The notes beneath the pieces are model-generated. The model was not told the origin of the DNA, did no database searches, and saw nothing but the letters and a program-made list of their open reading frames with translations. This document shows, piece after piece, positions 28,512-36,328 of a DNA stretch of 48,755 nucleotides (its first letter is position 1; each line of letters opens with the position of its first letter). Position numbers and translations under genes: made by a program. The stretch is from NCBI GenBank assembly GCA_002428015.1, contig DIZW01000107.1:592-49346 (forward strand). The letters are read 5' to 3'. The DNA is from Oxalobacteraceae bacterium UBA6018. Its GTDB lineage: Bacteria; Pseudomonadota; Gammaproteobacteria; Burkholderiales; Burkholderiaceae_D.

Positions 28512-29591
28512 ATGAATATGTTGATGAAAGATGGCGCCTTCACCTGCGCCGATGCGGCCAGTGCGGATGCCGGCGTGGCCGTCACACTGCGTTTCCAGGA
28601 CGGGGTCGAAAAGCAGCTGCGCGCCGCGCCCGGCCAGACGATCCTGGACGCGGCCAAGCAGGCCGGCGTGCGCCTGGTGCACCAGTGCCTGACGGGAAGC
28701 TGCGGCACCTGCGTGGCCAAGACGGTGAGCGGCACGGTGCGCATGGATTCCTCGCGCGGCACCTCGCTGCTGCCTAGCGAGCATGCGGAAGGCTTGCGCC
28801 TGACCTGCACCTCCTGCGCCGAGACCGATGCCGTGCTCGCGCTCGACTACGCCAGCACCTTGCTGGACGAAGCCCAGCCGCAAAAATACGCCAGCACGGT
28901 GTCCGCCATGGAATGGGTGGCCAGCAATGTCGTCAGGCTGTCGCTGCAAGTGGCCGACGCGGACGGCTTCGACTTCCGTAGCGGCCAGTACGTGCGCCTG
29001 CGCGTGCCCGGCAGCGACGCCTGGCGCTCCTACTCGATGGCCAGCACGGCCGCCGACCTACCGCGCGTGGATTTGCTGCTGCGCGTGCTCGACGACGGCG
29101 CCATGTCCAACTACCTGCGCGGCAGCTGCGCGGTGGGCGCGGCGATGGAGTTGGAAGGGGCGTTCGGCAGCTTCTTCTGGCGCGCGTCGAAGGCCCAGCA
29201 CATCATGGTGGCCGGCGGCACTGGCCTCGCGCCCATGCTCGCCATGCTCGACGAGATTCGCGCGCAGCCGGGCAGGAAGCCCAAGGTCTTGCTCAGTTTC
29301 GGTTGCGCGACCGAAGACAACCTGTTCTGCCTCGACGAGCTCGAGGTGCGCTCGGCGTGGATGCCGACCCTCCAGAACCGCGTATCCGTGTCCTCGCCCC
29401 AAGCCGGCTATCAGGGCCTGGTCGGCAATCCGGTGAGCGTGCTCGGCGCCGGAGATGTGACCGATCCTGAAGCGGTGGCCTACCTGTGCGGCCCGCCCGC
29501 GATGATCGAAGCGGCGCGCAACCACCTCGAAAGCCTGGGTGTCAAGCGCGAAAATATTTATGCGGAACACTTTAGCGCCAGCGCGCAATAG
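28512..29591 (+). CDS. Ferredoxin-NAD(P)H reductase of the Rieske system
   Basis: One-piece electron-transfer partner of the oxygenase, 359 residues. An N-terminal chloroplast-type [2Fe-2S] domain has C59, C64, C67 and C99. The FAD domain carries RSYSMAST, and the NAD domain has GGTGLAPMLAML and CGPPAM. Because ferredoxin and reductase are fused, no separate ferredoxin gene is needed, and none is seen. An ATG at 28500 is in frame, but GGAG at 28502-28505 points to ATG 28512. The layout parallels class IB systems such as oxoquinoline monooxygenase reductase (family knowledge). It is 9 bases upstream of the extradiol dioxygenase. Confidence 0.9.
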   Translation: MNMLMKDGAFTCADAASADAGVAVTLRFQDGVEKQLRAAPGQTILDAAKQAGVRLVHQCLTGSCGTCVAKTVSGTVRMDSSRGTSLLPSEHAEGLRLTCTSCAETDAVLALDYASTLLDEAQPQKYASTVSAMEWVASNVVRLSLQVADADGFDFRSGQYVRLRVPGSDAWRSYSMASTAADLPRVDLLLRVLDDGAMSNYLRGSCAVGAAMELEGAFGSFFWRASKAQHIMVAGGTGLAPMLAMLDEIRAQPGRKPKVLLSFGCATEDNLFCLDELEVRSAWMPTLQNRVSVSSPQAGYQGLVGNPVSVLGAGDVTDPEAVAYLCGPPAMIEAARNHLESLGVKRENIYAEHFSASAQ

Positions 29592-29600
29592 GGAGGGAAT

Positions 29601-30476
29601 ATGGCAAGCGTTACCCGACTCGGCTACATCGGCCTGAACGTCATCGACCTGGCGGCCTGGGAGCCCATCCTGTTCCAGGTGCTCGGGCTCGAAGCACGCG
29701 CGCGCGCGCCCGGCGCGCCGCTGCAATTGCGCATGGACGAGCGCCACCACCGTTTCACCCTCTATCCCGGCAAGACCGATTCGCTCGCCTACGTCGGTTG
29801 GGAAGTCGACACGCGCGACGATTTCTTCGCGCTGTACGATCAGCTCAAGCGCAACGGCGTGAACGTCGTGCTGGCCGATGGGGCGACGCGGCGCGAGCGT
29901 GCCGTCATGGAGCTGATGCAATTCCTCGATCCGGACGGCGCGCGACAGGAAGTTTTTTTCGGCGGCGTGGAAGACAACGCGCCGTTTCGCCCCAGCCGCG
30001 CCATCTCCGGCTACCGCACCGGCGAGCAGGGGTTGGGCCACGTGCTGCTGGCGGCGGCCAATCCGGAGGCGAGCATCGCCTTCTACCGCGACAACCTGGG
30101 CTTTCGCCTGAGCGACTACATCCATTGGGACGATGCACAGGCAACCTTCCTGCATTGCAATGCGCGCCACCACAGCCTGGCGCTCATGAACCCCTGCTTC
30201 GGCAGCGGACCTGGCGAGTTGAATCACTTCATGGTGCAAGCGAAATCGATCGACGATGTCGGACGCGGCTATGACCTGGTGCAGCAACTGGGCATTCCCC
30301 TGATCCTGACCTTGGGCAAGCACACCAATGACCAGATGACCTCGTTCTACATGATCACGCCGGCCGGCTTCGCCATCGAGTACGGCTATGGCGGCCGGGA
30401 AATCGACGACAGCGATTGGGAAGTGAAGTTCTATAACGCCCCCAAGATCTGGGGGCACAACCTGGTGCCGCGCTAG
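29601..30476 (+). CDS. Type I extradiol ring-cleavage dioxygenase, BphC/HsaC-like
   Basis: Fe(II) dioxygenase of the vicinal oxygen chelate fold that opens catechol rings next to the hydroxyls. The metal ligands H147 (GLGHVLL), H209 (ELNHFMV) and E260 (FAIEYGYG) match BphC spacing (146, 210, 260 in that family). Second-sphere residues HTNDQMTSFY (about 241-250) are also conserved. Both VOC modules are present (291 residues). AGGGAGG before the ATG is a good ribosome-binding site. It probably cleaves the diol derived from the Rieske product. It differs from the two-subunit LigAB-type CarBaBb found with CarAa in carbazole degraders. Confidence 0.93.
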   Translation: MASVTRLGYIGLNVIDLAAWEPILFQVLGLEARARAPGAPLQLRMDERHHRFTLYPGKTDSLAYVGWEVDTRDDFFALYDQLKRNGVNVVLADGATRRERAVMELMQFLDPDGARQEVFFGGVEDNAPFRPSRAISGYRTGEQGLGHVLLAAANPEASIAFYRDNLGFRLSDYIHWDDAQATFLHCNARHHSLALMNPCFGSGPGELNHFMVQAKSIDDVGRGYDLVQQLGIPLILTLGKHTNDQMTSFYMITPAGFAIEYGYGGREIDDSDWEVKFYNAPKIWGHNLVPR

Positions 30477-30769
30477 CTACACGCCGCGTAGGCTACCGAT
30501 GTTCACCCGCACGCCCTTACCTGGCCGTGCGGGCCTTCGCTTTGGCGAGCTCACCGCCAAGACTTGAGGGTCTGCGGATTTGTCCCGCATCTCAGGCGTC
30601 GGCAACCGGATTTTCCGCCCTTCATTCAACACCGCACCAGGCGGGGCCGTTGACGCCCCAGCTGTTTATCGGAATCTGACCAGGGCGCGATGGATCCCCG
30701 CCCGCGCGGGGGGCGCGGCGAGGTCGCGGCCATAGCGCCGCTGCACAGAGCGGTGCTATGGCCGCTTGT
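30477..30769. other. Intergenic region between convergent genes, 293 bases
   Basis: No gene is supported. It holds two hairpins: CCCGCACG/CGTGCGGG (30506-30533) and the long stem listed separately at 30726-30765. Confidence 0.7.
30726..30765. terminator. Long hairpin terminator between convergent genes
   Basis: Stem GCGGCCATAGC/GCTATGGCCGC (11 bp), then a G-T wobble, then CCGCT/AGCGG and loop GCACAG, about 17 pairs in all. It is followed on + by TTGTTTA. It probably stops the Rieske operon and may also act on the nfuA transcript. Confidence 0.7.
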
Positions 30770-31381
30770 TTACGCGGCGTCGCTGACGCGGGGCGAGTAG
30801 GGGGCCAGGCCTTCATCGTGCGCGGTGGCGTCGACCACGCCGCGAATCTCCGGGCAGTGCTCACGCAGGGTCTTCTCGACCGTATCGCGCAAGGTCAGCT
30901 CGGCGTGGCCGCAGCCGTGGCAGCCACCGCCGAACTTGAGCGTGACGGTACCGTCGTCCAGGATCTCGCCCAGCATCACCGTGCCGCTGTGCTCGGACAG
31001 GTAGGGATTGACGTGCACCTCGAGCGCATGGGTAATGCGCTGGGCCAGCGGGCTGTCGGCGTCGACCGGCTGCACCTGCTTGCATTTCGGCGCCTGCAGC
31101 GACAGCGCGTGGCCGGCGAAGGCCTTGCGGTAATCGATGCTGGCACCGTCCAGGTAGGCCGCCTGCGCGCTGGCGTAATACAGGCGCACGCCGTCGAAGT
31201 CGAGCCAGGCGTCTTCGCCGGTCGCCGCCTGCGCACGCCAGTAAGCGACGCCGCAATGGCCCAGCGAGGTGCCCGGCTGCAGCACGTAGATGCGCAACTG
31301 CACGCCGTCGCCGGGCTGACGTTCCAGCATGCCGCGGCAATGGGCGAGCGCACTGTCGCTGATGGTGATGGTGGGGATCAT
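30770..31381 (-). CDS. nfuA: NfuA-like Fe-S cluster carrier
   Basis: Fe-S delivery protein of 203 residues with a degenerate A-type N-terminal domain (IPTITISDSALAHCR, about 1-100) and a C-terminal NifU-like domain carrying C154-x2-C157 in GGGCHGCGHAELTL. That pair binds the cluster transferred to client enzymes. The frame is open upstream to 31492 through the hydrolase gene, but GGAAG before ATG 31381 gives a standard NfuA start. It follows the ring-fission hydrolase by 22 bases in one operon. The position suggests a dedicated role in maturing the Rieske oxygenase and reductase clusters. Confidence 0.85.
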   Translation of the reverse strand: MIPTITISDSALAHCRGMLERQPGDGVQLRIYVLQPGTSLGHCGVAYWRAQAATGEDAWLDFDGVRLYYASAQAAYLDGASIDYRKAFAGHALSLQAPKCKQVQPVDADSPLAQRITHALEVHVNPYLSEHSGTVMLGEILDDGTVTLKFGGGCHGCGHAELTLRDTVEKTLREHCPEIRGVVDATAHDEGLAPYSPRVSDAA

Positions 31382-31403
31382 GGTGCTTCCTTCCAGTCGA
31401 TGA

Positions 31404-32231
31404 TTATGCTTCGTCGAGGAAATCGGACACCAGCCGGTTGAAGCGGGCGCCGTGTTCGATCTGGGTCCAGTGGCCGCAGCGGCCGTACACATGCAATTGC
31501 GCGCGCGCGATCTTTTGCGCCAGTTGCAGCGATACCGACAGTGGCACCACGCGGTCGTCGCGCCCGTGGATGATCAGCATCTCATGCGCCAGCGCGGCCA
31601 GCTCGTCGTCGCTGACGACCTGGGCGTCGGACCAGCGCTGGCGCGGCGGCGGGAAGACCCGCTCGAAGCGTTCCTGCACGCCGGGACGGGCGGTGGCGCG
31701 GTAGCGCATCGCGGCCAGTTCGTCGGTGACCAGCGAACGGTCGAACGCCATGATGTCCATGATCTTCTTCATGTTCTCGATCGATGGCGTGTAGCCCCAC
31801 AACGCCTCCAGCTCCGGCGTCACGGGGAAGGGCTGGCCGCCGCTGCCCATCAGCACCATGCGGCGCACGCGTTGCGGGTGGCGCACCGCCAGCGCCAGGC
31901 TGAGCGAGCCGCCGAAGGAATTGCCGACCAGGTCGGTGCGCTCGATGTCGAGCGCGTCGAGCAGGGCGATGACTTGTTCCACCCAGGTGTCCATGAAGCG
32001 GTAGGCGAGGTCGGCAGGCGCCTCGGTGTAGCCGAAGCCGACCAGGTCGGGCGCGATGACGCGATGCTTTGCGCTGAGCACAGGGATGGTGTTGCGCCAG
32101 TTGGCCCAGGCTGTCACGCCCGCGCCCGAGCCGTGCAGCAGCACGACCGCATGGCCCTCGCCGTGGTCGTGATAGTTGGTGGTGGTGCCGCCGAGCGTGA
32201 TGCGGGAGGCAATTTCAGGGTTGTCGTTCAT
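31404..32231 (-). CDS. Meta-ring-fission product hydrolase, DmpD/XylF-like
   Basis: Alpha/beta hydrolase of 275 residues that splits a ring-fission product to 2-hydroxypentadienoate and a carboxylic acid. The catalytic triad is visible: S105 (GNSFGG), Asp 225/226 (HGRDD) and H254 (GRCGHWTQIEH). The segments HGSGAGVTAWANWR and QLHVYGRCGHWTQIEH strongly recall 2-hydroxymuconate semialdehyde hydrolases such as DmpD. AGGA five bases before ATG 32231 is preferred over an in-frame ATG at 32243. It is divergent from the transport module and co-transcribed with nfuA. The palindrome at 32270 lies in its promoter. Confidence 0.9.
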   Translation of the reverse strand: MNDNPEIASRITLGGTTTNYHDHGEGHAVVLLHGSGAGVTAWANWRNTIPVLSAKHRVIAPDLVGFGYTEAPADLAYRFMDTWVEQVIALLDALDIERTDLVGNSFGGSLSLALAVRHPQRVRRMVLMGSGGQPFPVTPELEALWGYTPSIENMKKIMDIMAFDRSLVTDELAAMRYRATARPGVQERFERVFPPPRQRWSDAQVVSDDELAALAHEMLIIHGRDDRVVPLSVSLQLAQKIARAQLHVYGRCGHWTQIEHGARFNRLVSDFLDEA

Positions 32232-32269
32232 GCTGGTCCTCATGGGGTGGTTGTCATTGTAAAGTTTAA

Positions 32270-32293
32270 GTTGATTTTCAATTGATAGTCAAC
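32270..32293 (-). promoter_or_regulatory. Operator site 3 before the hydrolase-nfuA operon
   Basis: Imperfect dyad GTTGA..TCAATTGA..TCAAC: left half TTGATTTT, centre CAATTG, right half ATAGTCAA. Read on -, it gives TTGACT as a -35 followed 17 bases later by TTAAAC, a weak -10. Confidence 0.75.
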
Positions 32294-32540
32294 GCAAACT
32301 TCAATAAAGTTGTCTGTTCTGGTGTTGCGTGGCCATCATTAAGGAACAGATTGCGACACGCAAGCGCGCTTGCCGCCGATTCGCTTGCATGGGGGGAGTG
32401 ATGCCAGCGGGGGATAAGGAATCAATGAAATCAATGAGTTAGATTGATGGCTTGTGCGCGTATTGCGACTTGCTGTTCGGAAAATTGGGCACGGGCTCCG
32501 GCTGCGAGGATAGTCTTATTGATATTACATTTAAAATAAA

Positions 32541-32569
32541 TTGACTTTCAATTTAAAACAAATGAAAAT
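32541..32569 (+). promoter_or_regulatory. Operator site 4 and promoter before the transport module
   Basis: Left half TTGACTTT, centre CAATTT, right half AAAACAAA. This is the most degenerate site, but AAATTGA/TCAATTT around CTT is a perfect 7-bp dyad (32538-32554). TTGACT (32541-32546) plus 17 bases leads to GAAAAT (32564-32569) as a 4/6 match -10. Confidence 0.65.
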
Positions 32570-32659
32570 AAATTTAGTGATATTTACCTGGGGTAAGGGT
32601 GCCGGCAGTGCATCCTTTGGCATTTTTTTCTGATCGATTGCAGGAGAAGGAGAGTGGTA

Positions 32660-33790
32660 ATGCGTATGGAACGACTGCCCACCAAGGCATTGGACGAGGC
32701 GCCGGCTGCGCCCCAGCGGCCGCGCGGCGCGCTGCCCCGGGTGCTCAAGGTCGCGACCTCGACGGCGCCATGGCTGATCATCGGCGGCTTGCTGTGGGCC
32801 GGGCTGTTCATCAAGCCCCAGGCCACCGGGGCCACGGTGACGCCCTCGGCGCTCGAACGGCGCGATTTTTTTTACGGCATGGCCGCGCCGGCCCCGGGCG
32901 TGCTGTGGCTGGCCGGTTCGAACGGCAAGATCGTGCGCAGCCTGGATGGGGGGCGCCACTGGGCGCGCCAGTCCAGCCCGGCGCAGGTGAACTGGCAGGA
33001 CATCGCCGCCTGGGACCTGCGCCACGCCATCGTGGTCGGCAACCAGGGGCTGGTCGCCGTCACCGCCGACGCAGGCGTGAGCTGGCAGCTGGCCGAGGCG
33101 CCCAAGTCCAGTGTCGCCAACAAGCTCACCCGCGTCATCACGCTGGCGCAAGGCCAGGCCTGGGCGGTGGGCGAAATGGGTGCGCTGCTGCAGGGCAGCG
33201 AGTTCGGCAAGCACTGGGAGCGCAAGCGCGCCGAGGAGGACGTGGGCTGGAACGACATCGCCTTCATCGACGAGCGCAACGGTTGGGTGGTGGGCGAGTT
33301 CGGCCGCATCCTGCGCACCAATGACGGCGGCGCAAGCTGGCTGCCGGTGCAAGCCCCCGTCGCGAGCAGCCTGATGGGGGTGGCCTTCCGCGACGCCAGC
33401 AACGGCATCGCCGTCGGCCTCGAAGGCGCCATCCTGGCCACCCACGATGGCGGCGCGAGCTGGCAGCAGATCAAGAGCGGCACCTCCGAACACCTGTTCG
33501 CGGTCGCCTGGGACGGCGCCAAGTCGGCCTGGATCGCCGCCGGCAACCAAGGCGTGTGGGTGCGCGGCAGCGCCGATGGCGCCAGCTGGCAAGCGGGCCG
33601 GCTCGATGCGCGCGACCTGGCATGGCACACCAAGGCCGTGGTCGCCGAAGGAAAGGTCTATTTTGCCGGCGCCAACGTAGGCGCCTTCGACGGCCAAGCC
33701 TGGCAACTGCTCACCGGCGTCACGCGCGCACCCGCGGCCGAGGAGAACCTGCCCGACTGGGGTCGCCGCCACGGTTCCGGCACCAAATAA
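32660..33790 (+). CDS. YCF48/BNR-like beta-propeller, membrane-anchored
   Basis: Protein of 376 residues with one N-terminal membrane segment (about 36-53, APWLIIGGLLWAGLFI). It continues with about seven BNR/YCF48-type blades (repeated SLDGGRHW, TNDGGASW, THDGGASW). AAGGAG at 32647-32652 selects ATG 32660 over the GTG at 32654. YCF48 is a photosystem II assembly factor in phototrophs. In proteobacteria, homologues accompany MMPL/DUF1302/DUF1329 genes, probably as an extracytoplasmic partner (family knowledge). The MMPL gene follows after 19 bases. Confidence 0.85.
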   Translation: MRMERLPTKALDEAPAAPQRPRGALPRVLKVATSTAPWLIIGGLLWAGLFIKPQATGATVTPSALERRDFFYGMAAPAPGVLWLAGSNGKIVRSLDGGRHWARQSSPAQVNWQDIAAWDLRHAIVVGNQGLVAVTADAGVSWQLAEAPKSSVANKLTRVITLAQGQAWAVGEMGALLQGSEFGKHWERKRAEEDVGWNDIAFIDERNGWVVGEFGRILRTNDGGASWLPVQAPVASSLMGVAFRDASNGIAVGLEGAILATHDGGASWQQIKSGTSEHLFAVAWDGAKSAWIAAGNQGVWVRGSADGASWQAGRLDARDLAWHTKAVVAEGKVYFAGANVGAFDGQAWQLLTGVTRAPAAEENLPDWGRRHGSGTK

Positions 33791-33809
33791 TTCCTTTGAA
33801 GACGACATC

Positions 33810-36188
33810 ATGATCAAAACATTTACCGAATTCTGTATCCGGCGCCGCCTCTGGGTCGTCAGCACGATCGGCCTGCTGACGCTGTTGCTGTCCTACTTCG
33901 CCGTGCACGTCGAAGTGCGCACCGTGTTCGAGGACATGCTGCCCTCGGCCCACCCGTACGTGAAGGTGCATGAAAAATTCAAGGACACTTTCGGCGGTTC
34001 GAACATGGTCACCATCATGCTCGAAGTCGACCAGGGCGACGTGTTCCAGCCGGCCGTGCTGGAAAAAGTGCGCACCCTGACGCTGGAGCTGCGCAAGGTG
34101 TCGGCCGTGAACGCCTTCCAGATCGTGTCGCTGGCCTCGAAAAAGCTCAAGGAAGTACGCGCCTCGACCGACGGCATCGAAACGCACGCGCTGATGTGGC
34201 CCGACCTGCCGACCGACCGCGCCGGCCTGGACGCGCTGCGCGACGCCGTGCTGCGCAATCCGCTGGTCTACGGTCCCTATGTGTCGAAGGACTTGAAGGC
34301 CACCCTCGTGACCGTCGACTTCATCGACCGCCAGGTCGACTACAGCACCGTGTTCAAGGAGATCAACGCGCTGGTGCGCCAGGTGAACCAGGACCACGCG
34401 GTGCGCATCCGGGTGGTCGGCGATCCCATTCTCTATGGCTGGGTCAATTACTACCTGTCCGAAACGGTGCATCTGGTGGCGCTGGCGCTGGCCGTCACCC
34501 TGGCCTTGCTGTTCCTGCTGCTGCGCACCTGGCGCGGCATGCTGCTGCCCTTCCTGGCCGGCCTGGTCAGCGCGATCTGGGCGCTGGGCATCAGCAAGCT
34601 GCTGGGCATCCATTTCGAGCCGCTGGTGATCGTGGTGGCAATGCTGATCACCTCGCGCGCCGTGTCGCACTCGGTGCAGATCGTCAACCGTTTTGACGAC
34701 GAGCTGGGCGCCATCGAGGACGGCGCCGAGACGGCCGCCGACGCCGCCCGCGTCGCGCTGATGGACCTGTTCCGGCCAGGCATGCTCGGCATCGTCGCCG
34801 ACGCCGGCTGCATGGCGGTGGTGGCCATGAGCCCGATCCCGATGCTGCAAAAGCTCACCGTGCTGTCGGTGGTCTGGGTCTGCACGCTGACGGTCAGCGC
34901 CGTGATCCTCACGCCGCTGCTGCTGTCGTGGATCCGCTCGCCGCGTGGCTACGCGCACCGGGTCGACGTGATTCCTTTCCTGCACCGCCTGCTCGACTTC
35001 GCCAGCTTTGTCGCCACCAGCCGCCTGCGCTTCCTGGTGCTCGCCTGCAGCGCCGTGGTCATGGCCGTCTCCGGCGCCTACGCTTTCAAGCTCAAGATCG
35101 GCGACGCCAACCCCGGCTCGCCCATCCTGTGGCCGGACTCGGCCTACAACCGGGATTCGGCCGCGATCAACCAGAAATTCCAGGGCGCGGACCGGATGTT
35201 CGTCGTGCTCGGCGGCGGCGGCACGCGCGACTTCGCCAAGCGGACCGAGGTCCTGGCCTCGATGAACAGCTTCCAGCGCTTCATGGAAGCCCAGCCCGAA
35301 ATCGGCGGTTCGGTGTCGATCGCCGACGTGCTGCCTGTCGTCAACCGCACCCTGCGCGAAGGCAATCCGCGCTACCAGGAGCTGGGCGAATCGCAGGCGG
35401 TCAACGGCAACATCATGGCCACGCTCGAATCGGTGTCCGAGCCGGGCGACATGGACCGCTTCGTCGACGCGCAAAACGCCAACGCCGCCGTGACGCTGAT
35501 GTTCCGCGACCGCCAGGGCGAAACCATCCGCACCGCGGTGGCCCGCATCAAGGAGTTCGTCGCCGCCCATCCGCTGGCGGACGGCCAGTACCTGCTCGCT
35601 GGCGGCCTGATCGGCGTGATGGCGGCGACCAATGAAGTGATCCTGTCGTCGCAGATCGAGGCGGTGGCGCTGGCGCTGCTGGTGCTGGTGATCATCTGCA
35701 CCGTTGTCTACCGCTCGACGGTGGCGGGCATGCTGTTCATGGTGCCGGTGATTATCTCGAACACGCTCACCTTCAGCTTCATGGCCTGGAAGGGCATCGG
35801 CATGAGCATCAACACGGTGCCGGTGGCCGCGCTGGGCATTGGCCTGGGCGTCGACTACGCGTTCTACATCGCCGACCGCATCAAGGAGGAGCTGGCGATC
35901 GGCGCGACGCCCGAAGCGGCGATCGCCACGGCCCTGCATTCGGCGGGCCTGGGCGTGCTGGTCACGGCCGGCGTGCTGATCCTGTCGACCCTGCTGTGGT
36001 GGGCTTCCTCGCTGCGCTTCCAGGCCGAGATGGGCTTGCTGATGGCGATGTGGCTGGGCGTGTCGGCCATGTCGGCCTTGTTCGTGATGCCGTCGATTAT
36101 CTACGTGTTCCGTCCCGAATTCATCTTCGGCCGCGCCAAGGCATCGGCGCAGCCGGTTTCATTACCGTCGACGGCTTCCGTCGCCTAG
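33810..36188 (+). CDS. MMPL/RND-superfamily transporter
   Basis: Inner-membrane protein of 792 residues with the RND duplication: one N-terminal helix, a periplasmic loop, five helices, then a second helix-loop-five-helix half. A sterol-sensing-like region follows in each half. Conserved patches include GDANPGSPILW and the GIGLGVDYAFYIADR helix. Such MMPL proteins move hydrophobic compounds. Here it probably handles a polycyclic or aromatic substrate, with DUF1302 and DUF1329 acting as outer-membrane partners. The stop codon lies inside the following hairpin. Confidence 0.9.
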   Translation: MIKTFTEFCIRRRLWVVSTIGLLTLLLSYFAVHVEVRTVFEDMLPSAHPYVKVHEKFKDTFGGSNMVTIMLEVDQGDVFQPAVLEKVRTLTLELRKVSAVNAFQIVSLASKKLKEVRASTDGIETHALMWPDLPTDRAGLDALRDAVLRNPLVYGPYVSKDLKATLVTVDFIDRQVDYSTVFKEINALVRQVNQDHAVRIRVVGDPILYGWVNYYLSETVHLVALALAVTLALLFLLLRTWRGMLLPFLAGLVSAIWALGISKLLGIHFEPLVIVVAMLITSRAVSHSVQIVNRFDDELGAIEDGAETAADAARVALMDLFRPGMLGIVADAGCMAVVAMSPIPMLQKLTVLSVVWVCTLTVSAVILTPLLLSWIRSPRGYAHRVDVIPFLHRLLDFASFVATSRLRFLVLACSAVVMAVSGAYAFKLKIGDANPGSPILWPDSAYNRDSAAINQKFQGADRMFVVLGGGGTRDFAKRTEVLASMNSFQRFMEAQPEIGGSVSIADVLPVVNRTLREGNPRYQELGESQAVNGNIMATLESVSEPGDMDRFVDAQNANAAVTLMFRDRQGETIRTAVARIKEFVAAHPLADGQYLLAGGLIGVMAATNEVILSSQIEAVALALLVLVIICTVVYRSTVAGMLFMVPVIISNTLTFSFMAWKGIGMSINTVPVAALGIGLGVDYAFYIADRIKEELAIGATPEAAIATALHSAGLGVLVTAGVLILSTLLWWASSLRFQAEMGLLMAMWLGVSAMSALFVMPSIIYVFRPEFIFGRAKASAQPVSLPSTASVA

Positions 36189-36248
36189 CAGCCAGTCGGA
36201 CTTGGGGAGGCGAAGCGAGCCGACGAGCCCAGGTCCGACAGGCTGCTA
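36186..36248. repeat. REP-like inverted repeat overlapping the MMPL stop codon
   Basis: Outer stem TAGCAGCC/GGCTGCTA, then TCGGAC/GTCCGA and a GGG/CCC continuation, around a 21-base loop. The TAG stop (36186-36188) is part of the stem. Only one copy is seen in the window. Confidence 0.75.
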
Positions 36249-36328
36249 GAGATAGCCAAGGAGAGCGCCAATCAGATTCGCGCAGCACAGCAGTTCAAAC
36301 AACATCGATAACATATGGAGAACAGAAC

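Larger units (their letters stand above)
32232..32659. other. Intergenic region, 428 bases, divergent promoters
   Basis: AT-richer than the surroundings; no gene is supported. It contains operator sites 3 and 4, one per divergent transcription unit. Confidence 0.75.

Noticed and set aside
33720..35939. Minus-strand frame of 739 codons opposite the MMPL gene
   Set aside because: Low-complexity composition rich in His/Arg/Asp/Gln and no recognisable domain; a shadow of the transporter.
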